From Pontibacter fetidus (GTDB lineage Bacteria; Bacteroidota; Bacteroidia; Cytophagales; Hymenobacteraceae): DNA of 64,000 nucleotides. The stretch lies in the NCBI RefSeq assembly GCF_010119545.1, contig NZ_JAAEAA010000016.1, forward strand, positions 55,037-119,036, written 5' to 3'. The translations under genes were made by a program, and so were the position numbers. The notes under the pieces were generated by a model. It made no database searches and had not been told where the DNA came from. It saw only the letters and a list, made by a program, of their open reading frames with translations. Below are positions 1 through 6,792 of this stretch, piece by piece. Each line of letters opens with the position of its first letter. The first letter of the stretch is position 1.

Positions 1-1371
1 ACCAACCAGGGCAACATGATTAACGACGGCATTGATGCAGAACTGGATGATCTGCGTGCTATAGCTTTCTCCGGTAAAGATTACCTGGCACAACTGCAGC
101 GACGCGAAGTACAAAATACTGGCATCAGTTCTCTTAAAATTGCTTACAACAAAGTTTTCGGCTATTACCTGGAGGTCAGCAACGCGCATAAAGATAAAGT
201 GCCGGCCACCTGGATACGCAAGCAGACGCTGGTAAATGCCGAGCGCTACATTACCGAAGAACTGAAGACCTACGAAGAGAAAATCCTGAATGCCGAAGAC
301 CGCATCTATAGTATAGAATTTGGCCTCTACAACGAGCTGGTGCTGCATGCTTTGGATTATGTGGCCCAGGTTCAGCAGAATGCGAAGGTTATCGGTGTAA
401 TCGACTGCCTGAGCTCGTTTGCAACTATAGCCTTAGCCAACAACTATACCAAGCCCGAGGTAAGCGATAGCCACATACTGGATATCAAAAAAGGGCGCCA
501 TCCGGTCATCGAAAAGCAGTTGCCCTTAGGCGAAAGCTACGTGCCAAACGATATTTTCCTGGATAACGAAACTCAGCAGGTCATCATCATTACTGGTCCG
601 AACATGGCCGGTAAAAGTGCTTTGCTACGCCAAACGGCCCTTATAGTGCTGATGGCCCAGATCGGTTGTTTTGTTCCCGCTGAGGCCGCCAGCATTGGCA
701 TTATTGATAAGATATTTACCCGCGTAGGTGCATCGGATAACCTGTCGAAAGGCGAGTCTACGTTTATGGTGGAGATGACCGAAACAGCCAGCATTCTGAA
801 TAACCTGTCGGATAGGAGTTTGGTGCTGATGGATGAGATTGGCCGTGGTACGAGTACGTATGATGGTATTTCGATTGCCTGGGCTATAGTTGAGCATCTG
901 CATAACCATCCGAAGTTTAAAGGTAAAACGCTCTTTGCTACCCACTACCACGAGCTTAACCAACTGGCCGAAGAACTGCCGCGCGTGAAAAACTATAATG
1001 TGTCGGTAAGAGAAGCCGGTGGCAAGATATTATTTATGCGTAAGCTGGTAGAAGGTGGCAGCGAGCACAGCTTTGGTATACATGTGGCCCAGATGGCCGG
1101 TATGCCGAACAGCGTAGTGTTGCGCGCCGACGAGATCATGCATCACCTGGAAAAAGAAAAAGTATCGGAACAGGCACCGCAACAGAAAATGAAGTCGGCT
1201 CCGAAAAACAACTTCCAGTTGAGCATGTTTGAGGCCGCCGACCCGCAACTCCTACGCGCCAAAGAACTGCTGGACCAACTCGATATTAATACTATTACAC
1301 CAGTAGAAGCCCTGCTAAAATTGAACGAACTAAAAGGCCTGCTGAAAGAAAAAGGAGAAACCGTTCGCTAA
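1..1371 (+). CDS. mutS: DNA mismatch repair ATPase MutS, C-terminal part (gene begins before the window)
   Basis: MutS recognises mismatches as a dimer and starts repair with MutL. The frame is open from base 1, so this is the last ~456 residues of a protein usually near 860. Counting from the first ATG at 16, the Walker A motif GPNMAGKS is at residues 194-201 (nt 595-618). The family signature MDEIGRGTS (Walker B) follows, then the ATHYHEL switch motif. Earlier sequence is the lever/clamp region, and the tail ends in the usual short helix-turn-helix dimer segment (residues ~405-450). It reads away from the window edge and is followed 17 nt later by a GyrI-like gene. All ATPase motifs look intact. 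Several CTATAG palindromes lie inside the gene, as in most host genes here. Confidence 0.96.
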   Translation, partial: TNQGNMINDGIDAELDDLRAIAFSGKDYLAQLQRREVQNTGISSLKIAYNKVFGYYLEVSNAHKDKVPATWIRKQTLVNAERYITEELKTYEEKILNAEDRIYSIEFGLYNELVLHALDYVAQVQQNAKVIGVIDCLSSFATIALANNYTKPEVSDSHILDIKKGRHPVIEKQLPLGESYVPNDIFLDNETQQVIIITGPNMAGKSALLRQTALIVLMAQIGCFVPAEAASIGIIDKIFTRVGASDNLSKGESTFMVEMTETASILNNLSDRSLVLMDEIGRGTSTYDGISIAWAIVEHLHNHPKFKGKTLFATHYHELNQLAEELPRVKNYNVSVREAGGKILFMRKLVEGGSEHSFGIHVAQMAGMPNSVVLRADEIMHHLEKEKVSEQAPQQKMKSAPKNNFQLSMFEAADPQLLRAKELLDQLDINTITPVEALLKLNELKGLLKEKGETVR

Positions 1372-1388
1372 AACAGGAAACTATAGCT

Positions 1389-1880
1389 ATGATGCATAAA
1401 CCCGAAATACGGATGTGTGGCGAAAAAAAGTTGGTCGGCATGCAAATCCAAACATCTATGGCCGAAGATAACACTGTAGCCATGTGGCAACGGTTTATGC
1501 CCAGGCGTAACGAGATCAGCAATAAGGTAAATGAGTTACTATATTCGGTACAGGTATTTACTGGCGGCTTAGAACTGGAAGAGTTTACCCCTAAAACAGT
1601 TTTCGAGAAATGGGCCGGTGTAGAGGTTTCCGGCTTTAAGGAAATACCAGAAGGCATGCATACATTTATATTACCTTCTGGCCTTTATGCTGTTTTCAAT
1701 TATAAAGGTCCGACGAGTGCGTTTTATGAAGCAGCCCAATACATTTATGGCTCTTGGCTTCCGGAGTCGGTATACAAACTGGATGACAGGCCGCATTTTG
1801 ATGTAATGGGCGAAAAGTACCTGGGGCCAAATAACCCTGAATCGGAAGAAGAAATATGGATTCCGGTAAAACTGCGGTAG
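1389..1880 (+). CDS. GyrI-like / AraC-type effector-binding domain protein
   Basis: The 163-residue protein is a stand-alone GyrI-like small-molecule binding domain, the fold found at the C-terminus of AraC/MerR multidrug regulators such as Rob. Supporting features are the VGMQIQTSM strand near the start, the internal duplicate pattern, and the late GxYAVFNYKG strand followed by IYGSWLPES and a final IWIPVK strand, which are typical of this fold. There is no HTH, so it is not itself an obvious regulator; in the family such proteins bind drugs or hydrolyse small ligands. Two start codons are adjacent (1389 and 1392). It follows mutS by 17 nt and may be read through from it. The specific ligand is unknown. 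Confidence 0.75.
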   Translation: MMHKPEIRMCGEKKLVGMQIQTSMAEDNTVAMWQRFMPRRNEISNKVNELLYSVQVFTGGLELEEFTPKTVFEKWAGVEVSGFKEIPEGMHTFILPSGLYAVFNYKGPTSAFYEAAQYIYGSWLPESVYKLDDRPHFDVMGEKYLGPNNPESEEEIWIPVKLR

Positions 1881-2001
1881 AAAGTATAGCCAGAGGCACA
1901 TTTTAAACTATAAAATCAGGTGTCGGAAAAATATTATGAAATTTTTCTTCCTGAAAATCAGCTTAAAACGCTAAAACCAAAGATTTTTTTTACACAGGCT
2001 A

Positions 2002-2031
2002 TTGACAAGTGGATTTTTGTCTATATCTTTG
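2002..2031 (+). promoter_or_regulatory. Bacteroidota-type promoter for the tRNA-Gly/tRNA-Leu pair
   Basis: TTG at 2002-2004 is followed after 19 nt by TATCTTTG at 2024-2031, matching the Bacteroidota sigma-70 consensus (TTG at -33, TAnnTTTG at -7). It lies 52 nt before tRNA-Gly and is the only good promoter seen in this gap. Confidence 0.7.
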
Positions 2032-2082
2032 TATCACTAAATCGCTGGGACGGAAACGAAAAGCGAAATAGTAAGACTAAAA

Positions 2083-2155
2083 GCGGGAGTAGCTCAGTTG
2101 GTAGAGCGCGACCTTGCCAAGGTCGAGGTCGCGAGTTCGAACCTCGTCTCCCGCT
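2083..2155 (+). tRNA. tRNA-Gly (anticodon GCC)
   Basis: A full cloverleaf can be drawn. The acceptor GCGGGAG pairs with CTCCCGC (2148-2154) and the discriminator is T2155. The D arm contains AGTTGGTAGAG. The anticodon stem CGACC/GGTCG encloses the loop TTGCCAA with anticodon GCC at 2116-2118, and the T loop is TTCGAAC. The 3' CCA is not encoded. Confidence 0.97.
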
Positions 2156-2170
2156 CAAAAAAAGGCAGAT

Positions 2171-2206
2171 AAAGACGTTGTGTTAAACAACGTCTTTGTT
2201 TTTTAA
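2171..2206 (+). terminator. Intrinsic terminator after tRNA-Gly
   Basis: AAAGACGTTGT (2171-2181) and ACAACGTCTTT (2187-2197) form an 11-bp stem with a 5-nt loop, followed by GTTTTTT. It sits between the two tRNA genes, so tRNA-Leu depends on readthrough or on a promoter not recognised in the remaining 31 nt. Confidence 0.75.
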
Positions 2207-2237
2207 AGTCACCCTTCGGATGTCGTCCGGATGGCTT

Positions 2238-2321
2238 GCCGGGATGGTGGAACTGGTAGACACGCAAGACTTAAAATCTTGTGAGCGCAAGCTCGTGCGG
2301 GTTCGATTCCCGCTCCTGGTA
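2238..2321 (+). tRNA. tRNA-Leu (anticodon TAA), integration target of the downstream element
   Basis: The acceptor GCCGGGA pairs with TCCTGGT (two G-U pairs). The anticodon stem CAAGA/TCTTG encloses a loop with TAA at 2272-2274. A long class II variable arm (GAGCGCAAGCTC) follows, then a T arm with loop TTCGATT. The last bases, 2311-2322, recur at 16683-16694, which marks this 3' end as the attachment site. The gene remains intact after integration because the element restored its 3' end. Confidence 0.96.
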
Positions 2322-2322
2322 C
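2311..2322 (+). repeat. attL core of the integrative element (12-bp direct repeat)
   Basis: CGCTCCTGGTAC, the 3' end of tRNA-Leu(TAA) including the discriminator, is repeated exactly at 16683-16694. Flanking bases differ on both sides. A tyrosine integrase gene lies 206 nt inside, the standard layout for tRNA-integrated elements. Confidence 0.85.
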
Positions 2323-2355
2323 TCTTGCCCCTATATAGGGAAAACAAAAGAAAGT

Positions 2356-2393
2356 AAAAACCCGCTTAAATTTAGTTTTAAGCGGGTTTTTGC
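2356..2393 (+). terminator. Strong terminator just inside the left end of the element
   Basis: AAAAACCCGCTTAAA (2356-2370) and TTTAAGCGGGTTTTT (2377-2391) form a 15-bp perfect stem with a 6-nt loop and T-tracts on both strands. It would end the tRNA-Leu transcript and shield the integrase region from it. Confidence 0.75.
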
Positions 2394-2433
2394 GTTTTCA
2401 GCCCTTCCTTGTTTTCCCTTTTTTAGCCCTTGT

Positions 2434-2463
2434 TTTGTTACTTTTTGTTACTCATTTGTTACT
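2434..2463 (+). promoter_or_regulatory. Left integrase arm-site cluster, three TTTGTTACT repeats
   Basis: TTTGTTACT occurs at 2434-2442, 2444-2452 and 2455-2463, spaced 10-11 bp (one helical turn). The same word occurs twice near the right end (16601-16609, 16612-16620) in the same orientation. Position and phasing fit arm-type binding sites of a tyrosine integrase. The cluster lies just upstream of the integrase promoter, so binding could also repress int. Confidence 0.65.
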
Positions 2464-2492
2464 CGATTATTTTCAATTATCGTTTAATATGT

Positions 2493-2500
2493 TATATTTG
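2493..2500 (+). promoter_or_regulatory. Putative integrase promoter -7 element (TATATTTG)
   Basis: TATATTTG matches TAnnTTTG and lies 28 nt before the GTG start of the integrase. No clear TTG is present at the matching -33 distance, so the promoter may be weak or activator-dependent. Confidence 0.45.
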
Positions 2501-2528
2501 ATAACAAAGGAATACAAAAGAGCAGCAA

Positions 2529-3617
2529 GTGAAAAAGAAAGCCCCCAAAGAACCTGTCAGGCTCAGAGAAAAAAAGCTGAGCAACGGCAACCTCAGCCTG
2601 TACCTGGATTATTACCAAGCAGGGAAAAGGCAATATGAGTTCCTGAAGCTTTATTTGATCGCCAAACCTAAGAATACCTTAGACAGGCAATCCAATCAGA
2701 CAACGTTGGAGCTTGCCAACCGGATAAAGGCCAAGCGTACGGAAGAGGTTTACCTGGGCACATTCGACCTGAAAGGCAAGAATCAGGGGGCTGCTGACTT
2801 TGTGCAGTATTATCAGGCGTATGTGAAGGCTTACGCCAAGTCAGACTACAATACGATGGCTGCCTGTTTTAAGCGGTTTAAAGACTTTCTGAAGGACACT
2901 TATGCAAAAGAGCGCCTGCTCTGCAAAGAGCTAACCCCGAATCTCATACTTGGCTTCAAGGATTATCTGGAATCCAAGCAGACGGGGGAAGGACCACAGA
3001 CCTATTTCAGCCGCTTTAAGAAAGTGGTCAAGCATGGCATACGGGAAAATTTGTTCCCACATTACCCGCTCCCCGAGAACGTAAAATTCAAAGGCAGTGG
3101 CATGAACAAAGGCATCCTGAGTTTAGACGAGATAAGCACCTTGGCCAAAACCCAATGTGGGAACGACACTATCAAACGCGCTTTTCTTTTCGCCTGCAAC
3201 ACAGGCTTACGGTTCGGGGATATAAAAGCCCTGCAATGGCAGGATATTAATGGTACTGAGCTTGCTATCAAACAAAATAAAACCCAGCAGATCCACCGCC
3301 TAAGATTAAACCAAAATGCTTTAAAGTTGATAGGAGAGCGGAATAGTGCTAAGGAACTGGTGTTTGTTTTGCCCTCATTTGAAGGTTCAGTGAAAACAAT
3401 TAACAATTGGGCAAAAAGGGCAGGCATTGATAAGCGAATTACCTGGCACAGCGCCCGACATTCCTTTGCTACCAACATACTTTTATTGGGGTATGATATT
3501 AAGACCCTATCTCAGTTGTTGGGGCACACTTCTATCCAGCATACACAGAAGTACCTTACCATTGCAGATGAGCGGAAAGTCCAGGCTGTTAATGCATTGC
3601 CTGACCTAGATTTTTAA
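2529..3617 (+). CDS. int: Tyrosine recombinase / site-specific integrase
   Basis: The 362-residue integrase probably inserts and excises the element at tRNA-Leu. The N-terminal third has the arm-type DNA-binding domain (SLYLDYYQAGKRQYEFL), residues ~90-180 form the SAM-like core-binding domain, and the catalytic domain follows. Catalytic residues are visible: R228 in NTGLRFGDI, K251, H307-x-x-R310 in WHSARHSF, H333 in LLGHTS and nucleophile Y342 in QKYLTI. The start is GTG. The gene reads inward, with its promoter about 170 nt from the attL core and arm-site repeats directly upstream. The protein is the common Bacteroidota mobile-element type. Confidence 0.93.
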   Translation: MKKKAPKEPVRLREKKLSNGNLSLYLDYYQAGKRQYEFLKLYLIAKPKNTLDRQSNQTTLELANRIKAKRTEEVYLGTFDLKGKNQGAADFVQYYQAYVKAYAKSDYNTMAACFKRFKDFLKDTYAKERLLCKELTPNLILGFKDYLESKQTGEGPQTYFSRFKKVVKHGIRENLFPHYPLPENVKFKGSGMNKGILSLDEISTLAKTQCGNDTIKRAFLFACNTGLRFGDIKALQWQDINGTELAIKQNKTQQIHRLRLNQNALKLIGERNSAKELVFVLPSFEGSVKTINNWAKRAGIDKRITWHSARHSFATNILLLGYDIKTLSQLLGHTSIQHTQKYLTIADERKVQAVNALPDLDF

Positions 3618-3671
3618 GGATTATTCATTCGAAATGAGCAAGTATTAGGACACCTGATTTAAACATTAGTT

Positions 3672-4535
3672 ATGATCAAATATACTTACCAAGCTTGGCG
3701 AGAAGGAAAATCCTTGCCACCAGATTTAACGCGTTTGGTTTTCTTTAGTGAACTAACTGAAGAAGATTATATTAGAATTAGTGGAGAGCAGCATAAAGCT
3801 TTTAAGTATGTTGTCGAGAGCGAGCTAAAGCAGAGGATAGAACGTTTTCTGTATAAGTTTGATGAGACAGCATTAAAAAGCCACCAAATAGAACTTGAGA
3901 TTTTAGGACAGGAAGAAGGATTAGCTAAGAAAAAAGAGCAATTTCCTGATGCTTATGATATAGCTGCTTCAAACCATTTAAAGGTGGGTGAGGGGCTAAC
4001 TTATAAGGAAATACAAAAGATTTACAGTAAGGATAATAAGGAAAGTGAGTTTGTTCTGGCTATCAATTGTATTGACTCCCCTCTCAGGTTAATCGTAGAT
4101 TTGGAATTTCTTCAGTGGTTAAAGTGGCTGCATAAGAAAGAGAAGAAAGCTGAAGATGTATTATTCAGTAAGTTTTATGAAAATGCTTGCGATTCCAATC
4201 ATGGAGACATTTTAGAGAATAATAACTGGTCTAGTTTATTTAAAGATCCGACCGAAGCTGATAAAATACTCGATCTTATAGCAGAGCACCTCTCCAGTTC
4301 AGGTCAATGGCTAACAGAGCCTAAGGGAAGGTACATGGTTGCCTTATGCACAGAGCTGGAGTATAAGGGCTATTTTAAGAATACAAGTAATACTGTAAAA
4401 GCCAGCAGCTTCAATGCTCAGTTCGGCTTATCTCTAAATCAGAAGAACTTCCAGCCTAACCGGAGAGGAGATGCTGATTTTTATAGAGAAAATTTTAGTT
4501 GCATACCTCCTTACAAGCCGAAGAAGCGTGTTTGA
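3672..4535 (+). CDS. Uncharacterised protein of the integrative element (287 aa)
   Basis: I do not recognise a named family. The protein is 287 residues, soluble and charged, with a long helical, Lys/Glu-rich stretch at ~50-85. A C-terminal basic segment (NQKNFQPNRRGDADFY) ends in PYKPKKRV. It stands 54 nt after int in the same orientation, and a 17-bp inverted repeat begins directly at its stop codon. Genes in this place, between integrase and excisionase/replication genes, are common in Bacteroidota elements and often of unknown role. Codon use is AT-richer than in host genes and it has no CTATAG words, in keeping with transferred DNA. Confidence 0.7.
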   Translation: MIKYTYQAWREGKSLPPDLTRLVFFSELTEEDYIRISGEQHKAFKYVVESELKQRIERFLYKFDETALKSHQIELEILGQEEGLAKKKEQFPDAYDIAASNHLKVGEGLTYKEIQKIYSKDNKESEFVLAINCIDSPLRLIVDLEFLQWLKWLHKKEKKAEDVLFSKFYENACDSNHGDILENNNWSSLFKDPTEADKILDLIAEHLSSSGQWLTEPKGRYMVALCTELEYKGYFKNTSNTVKASSFNAQFGLSLNQKNFQPNRRGDADFYRENFSCIPPYKPKKRV

Positions 4536-4583
4536 GTTGTTCCATTTGTTCCTTTTTTGTTCCATTGGAACAAATGGAACAAC
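4536..4583. repeat. 17-bp perfect inverted repeat built from TTGTTCCATT-like units
   Basis: The arms at 4536-4552 and 4567-4583 are perfectly complementary (left arm GTTGTTCCATTTGTTCC) around a 14-nt loop. The word TTGTTCC(ATT) occurs three times on the plus strand, with the reverse units in the right arm. It could terminate the preceding gene (weak T-tract TTCTTTT follows) or be an iteron-like site for the replication or excision protein encoded just downstream. Confidence 0.65.
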
Positions 4584-4668
4584 TTCTTTTCCCGCCTTTA
4601 CAATCTTTGCTCTTGTTAACAATTAAAGGATTGGCCAATCCATTTCTTCAACCTACAAAACAAAAGAA

Positions 4669-4971
4669 ATGGAATTACAAGAGCTGGAGCAAAGGCTACT
4701 AAACATTGAGTCCCTGCTTCTTTCCCAAAAAACGGTATTAAACTTCGATGAGGCAGCCGCCTATACCGGCTTATCAAAGAGTTACTTGTACAAGCTGACT
4801 TCTTCAGCGCGAATACCACATTTCAAACCTCAGGGTAAGCATATTTACTTTAATAAGCTGGAGGTGGATATGTGGCTACAGCGGAACCCAACGAAGCCAA
4901 TAGACGGTGCTGATATAGAAGAACAGGCAGAGACCTATATCACCCTGAAACGAATGGGAGGCTTGCGATGA
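4669..4971 (+). CDS. Excisionase-type helix-turn-helix DNA-binding protein
   Basis: The 100-residue protein has a short N-terminal coiled coil (LEQRLLNIESLLLSQ) followed by a MerR/excisionase-like winged helix of the HTH_17 type: LNFDEAAAYTGLSKSYLYKLTSSARIPHFK..GKHIYF..LEVDMWL. In Bacteroidota mobile elements such proteins regulate or direct excision, or control replication genes. The tail ALETYITLKRMGG-like region is variable in the family. Its stop codon overlaps a tiny 24-codon reading frame (4968-5042) that runs into the start of the replication gene, which might couple translation of the two, though this is speculative. Confidence 0.8.
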   Translation: MELQELEQRLLNIESLLLSQKTVLNFDEAAAYTGLSKSYLYKLTSSARIPHFKPQGKHIYFNKLEVDMWLQRNPTKPIDGADIEEQAETYITLKRMGGLR

Positions 4972-5019
4972 TGAAGCTATATAGTAAGAAGTCTCTAATG
5001 ACAGTTTTTGTCAAGAGCT

Positions 5020-5946
5020 ATGTACGATACATTGCATCTTAGGCTACGGAAAGAGGTGGTTGGAGATGATATGTTTTATTGCCTTCCGATCCTGAGTAAT
5101 ATAGCAGAAACAACATGGAAAGATGGCCGAATTTACATTACAGGAAATATCGGTAATTGCCTTGTGAGTATTTCTGAAAATGGGATGAGCATCAAAGGCA
5201 GCCTGTCAAAATTCTATCTAGGATCCAATCTCTATACTTTAACCAGAAAGGATACTAAACTAGCTTTTGAACTGATGGCGGATACCCTGCATCTTCCGAT
5301 TCACCGTGCAGTTGTCTCCAGATTGGATATCGGTCTGAACCTAGAGACTCAGTATACGCCAGAACTTTATTACCGCTACCTGGGGCCTTCCAACTATTAC
5401 AAACGGTTGACTCAGCCTCAAAGCATTACCTATCAGAATAAGCGCCGCAGTAAGAAGTTTTATAATAAGGCAGCAGAATGTAGAAGTACAGGGGTTGTAC
5501 TTCCACTTTTATACCAAGACAAGAATCTGCTAAGGTATGAAGTGAGCTACCTGCAGCGACTGCGGAGCCAGTTTAAAATAGGCGTTATAACACCGGACAC
5601 CCTTACAAATGAGCCTTTTTACTTTAAACTTATCGACTGTTGGGTTAATGAATATGAATCCATTAACAAAGTAAAATCAATAAGCATGAACACGAATCAT
5701 ATCAGAACTCCTAAAGATTATTTAAGGCAAGTTGCAGCTATGGCCATCTTAGAGCAAGGAATCGACTCACATTTGGATTATGTAGACTTGCTTAAGAATC
5801 AAAACAAGTTCAAGAAAGTCGAATATTACTCCAGGCTGAGGCGTGATATTAGAAAACTTGCAGCAACCAAGATCTCGTGCGATATGCCCGAGTTGATACA
5901 GGAATTAAATCAGAAAGTAGATCAGGCAAGATTACACTTCAACTAA
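5020..5946 (+). CDS. Phage/plasmid replication initiator, gene II/X-like
   Basis: The start is placed at ATG 5020 (MYDTLHLRL); an upstream TTG at 5008 is less likely. The ~308-residue protein resembles the gene II/X family of rolling-circle replication endonucleases of filamentous phages and small plasmids. It has the RLDIGLNLET strand, a KFYNKAAECR segment matching the YDK..E motif, and LLRYEVSYLQRLRSQF matching the family's LRxEV motif. Such a protein would nick and replicate the excised circle. The neighbouring inverted repeat at 4536-4583 is a candidate origin. The family call is from motif pattern only, and a mobilisation or regulatory role is possible. Confidence 0.6.
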   Translation: MYDTLHLRLRKEVVGDDMFYCLPILSNIAETTWKDGRIYITGNIGNCLVSISENGMSIKGSLSKFYLGSNLYTLTRKDTKLAFELMADTLHLPIHRAVVSRLDIGLNLETQYTPELYYRYLGPSNYYKRLTQPQSITYQNKRRSKKFYNKAAECRSTGVVLPLLYQDKNLLRYEVSYLQRLRSQFKIGVITPDTLTNEPFYFKLIDCWVNEYESINKVKSISMNTNHIRTPKDYLRQVAAMAILEQGIDSHLDYVDLLKNQNKFKKVEYYSRLRRDIRKLAATKISCDMPELIQELNQKVDQARLHFN

Positions 5947-6006
5947 ACGCTTTGCTGTATTAGAACTGCTTTTAAAAAGAACAAAAATTTACAAAATGTC
6001 AAAATC

Positions 6007-6321
6007 ATGGGACTAAAGAAAGGCATGACCAACAACCCCGGCGGCCGACCGCTAGGGACAGTCAACAAAGTAACTAGAAGTTTAAGGGAGCGCATCAATG
6101 CTTTCTTGGAAGATAACTTCATCTTAATCGAAGAAGATTTTAAGCTCCTTGACTCGAAGGAGAGAACCATTTTCTACACGAAGCTGCTAGCTTTTGGGCT
6201 TCCCACTTTAAAAGCCATCGACTATACCAATAGTATCAATAGCAAGCTAGAGGGTTTATCAGATGAGCAACTAAACATGATGATCGAAGCAGTATTAAAT
6301 GATACAAGTGATGAGTTATGA
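6007..6321 (+). CDS. Small element-borne protein with GRPxGTxNK basic start (104 aa)
   Basis: The protein begins MGLKKGMTNNPGGRPLGTVNKVTRSLRERI, the N-terminal pattern seen in DUF5681-type and terminase-small-subunit-like mobile-element proteins. The GRPxG segment is AT-hook-like and suggests DNA contact. The remainder is an acidic helical domain. It overlaps the next gene by 4 nt (ATGA), so the two are co-translated. Function is not known; a DNA-binding accessory role in replication or mobilisation is a guess from position after the replication gene. Confidence 0.6.
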   Translation: MGLKKGMTNNPGGRPLGTVNKVTRSLRERINAFLEDNFILIEEDFKLLDSKERTIFYTKLLAFGLPTLKAIDYTNSINSKLEGLSDEQLNMMIEAVLNDTSDEL

Positions 6322-6584
6322 AAGTATTAGACGTAAATAGCCCTGAACACAGGGCCTTTGTGATTGAGGCAATTAAAAGTAAAGAAGCTTATCTGCTAAG
6401 GCAGCTAAAGTTTGCCTCAAAGTCTGGGCTATCACAATTGCTTCTTTTAGAATCCACTCTTGATGCCCTGATGTTCTCAAGCTGGGAAGAGGAAAACCCT
6501 GACCAATATGTGATTTTTACAGATAAACCGTTTTATGAGTTTTTGGTCCGTGTGACGACTGAAGCCTATGGCTCTCCAGAATAG
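6318..6584 (+). CDS. Small unknown protein, translationally coupled to the preceding gene (88 aa)
   Basis: The 88-residue acidic, mostly helical protein is not recognised. Its ATG overlaps the stop of the gene before it (ATGA at 6318-6321), and a 13-bp terminator follows 28 nt after its stop, so it closes the integration/replication block of the element. It has no membrane segment, signal peptide or cysteine motif. Confidence 0.6.
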   Translation: MKVLDVNSPEHRAFVIEAIKSKEAYLLRQLKFASKSGLSQLLLLESTLDALMFSSWEEENPDQYVIFTDKPFYEFLVRVTTEAYGSPE

Positions 6585-6612
6585 TTGTAATTGGATTTAT
6601 TTTTTATGTATT

Positions 6613-6652
6613 AAAATAAGAGAGGTTACCCCGTGGCCTCTCTTATTTTATA
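6613..6652 (+). terminator. Intrinsic terminator closing the mobility block
   Basis: AAAATAAGAGAGG (6613-6625) and CCTCTCTTATTTT (6637-6649) form a perfect 13-bp stem with an 11-nt loop. A/T tracts lie on both sides, so it can act in both directions. It separates the mobility genes from the restriction operon. Confidence 0.8.
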
Positions 6653-6743
6653 GGTGCTGTATATCAGTAGGTTGATGTCGATCTGTAGTTATAGTTAAAT
6701 TTAAACTTGTTGTAAGTATATGAGTTTTACTATCTTGTTACAT

Positions 6744-6765
6744 CTTGTAAGATTTACCATACAAG
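6744..6765. promoter_or_regulatory. Inverted repeat upstream of hsdM, possible operator
   Basis: CTTGTA (6744-6749) and TACAAG (6760-6765) are separated by 10 bp, 28 nt before the hsdM start. No clear TAnnTTTG element was found, so the promoter itself is unlocated. The pairing is short and could be chance. Confidence 0.25.
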
Positions 6766-6792
6766 TATCTGGATTTACCTTCTATATTACCC

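Noticed and set aside
1920..2186. An open frame across the tRNA-Gly gene
   Set aside because: It runs through the promoter and the whole tRNA; the tRNA explains the sequence.
2281..2638. Open frames across the attL region (2281-2487, 2390-2638)
   Set aside because: They overlap the tRNA end, the terminator and the integrase start; the integrase frame explains the coding part.
4968..5042. A 24-codon frame overlapping the end of the excisionase-like gene and the start of the replication gene
   Set aside because: Too short and without features; coupling is possible but not supported.
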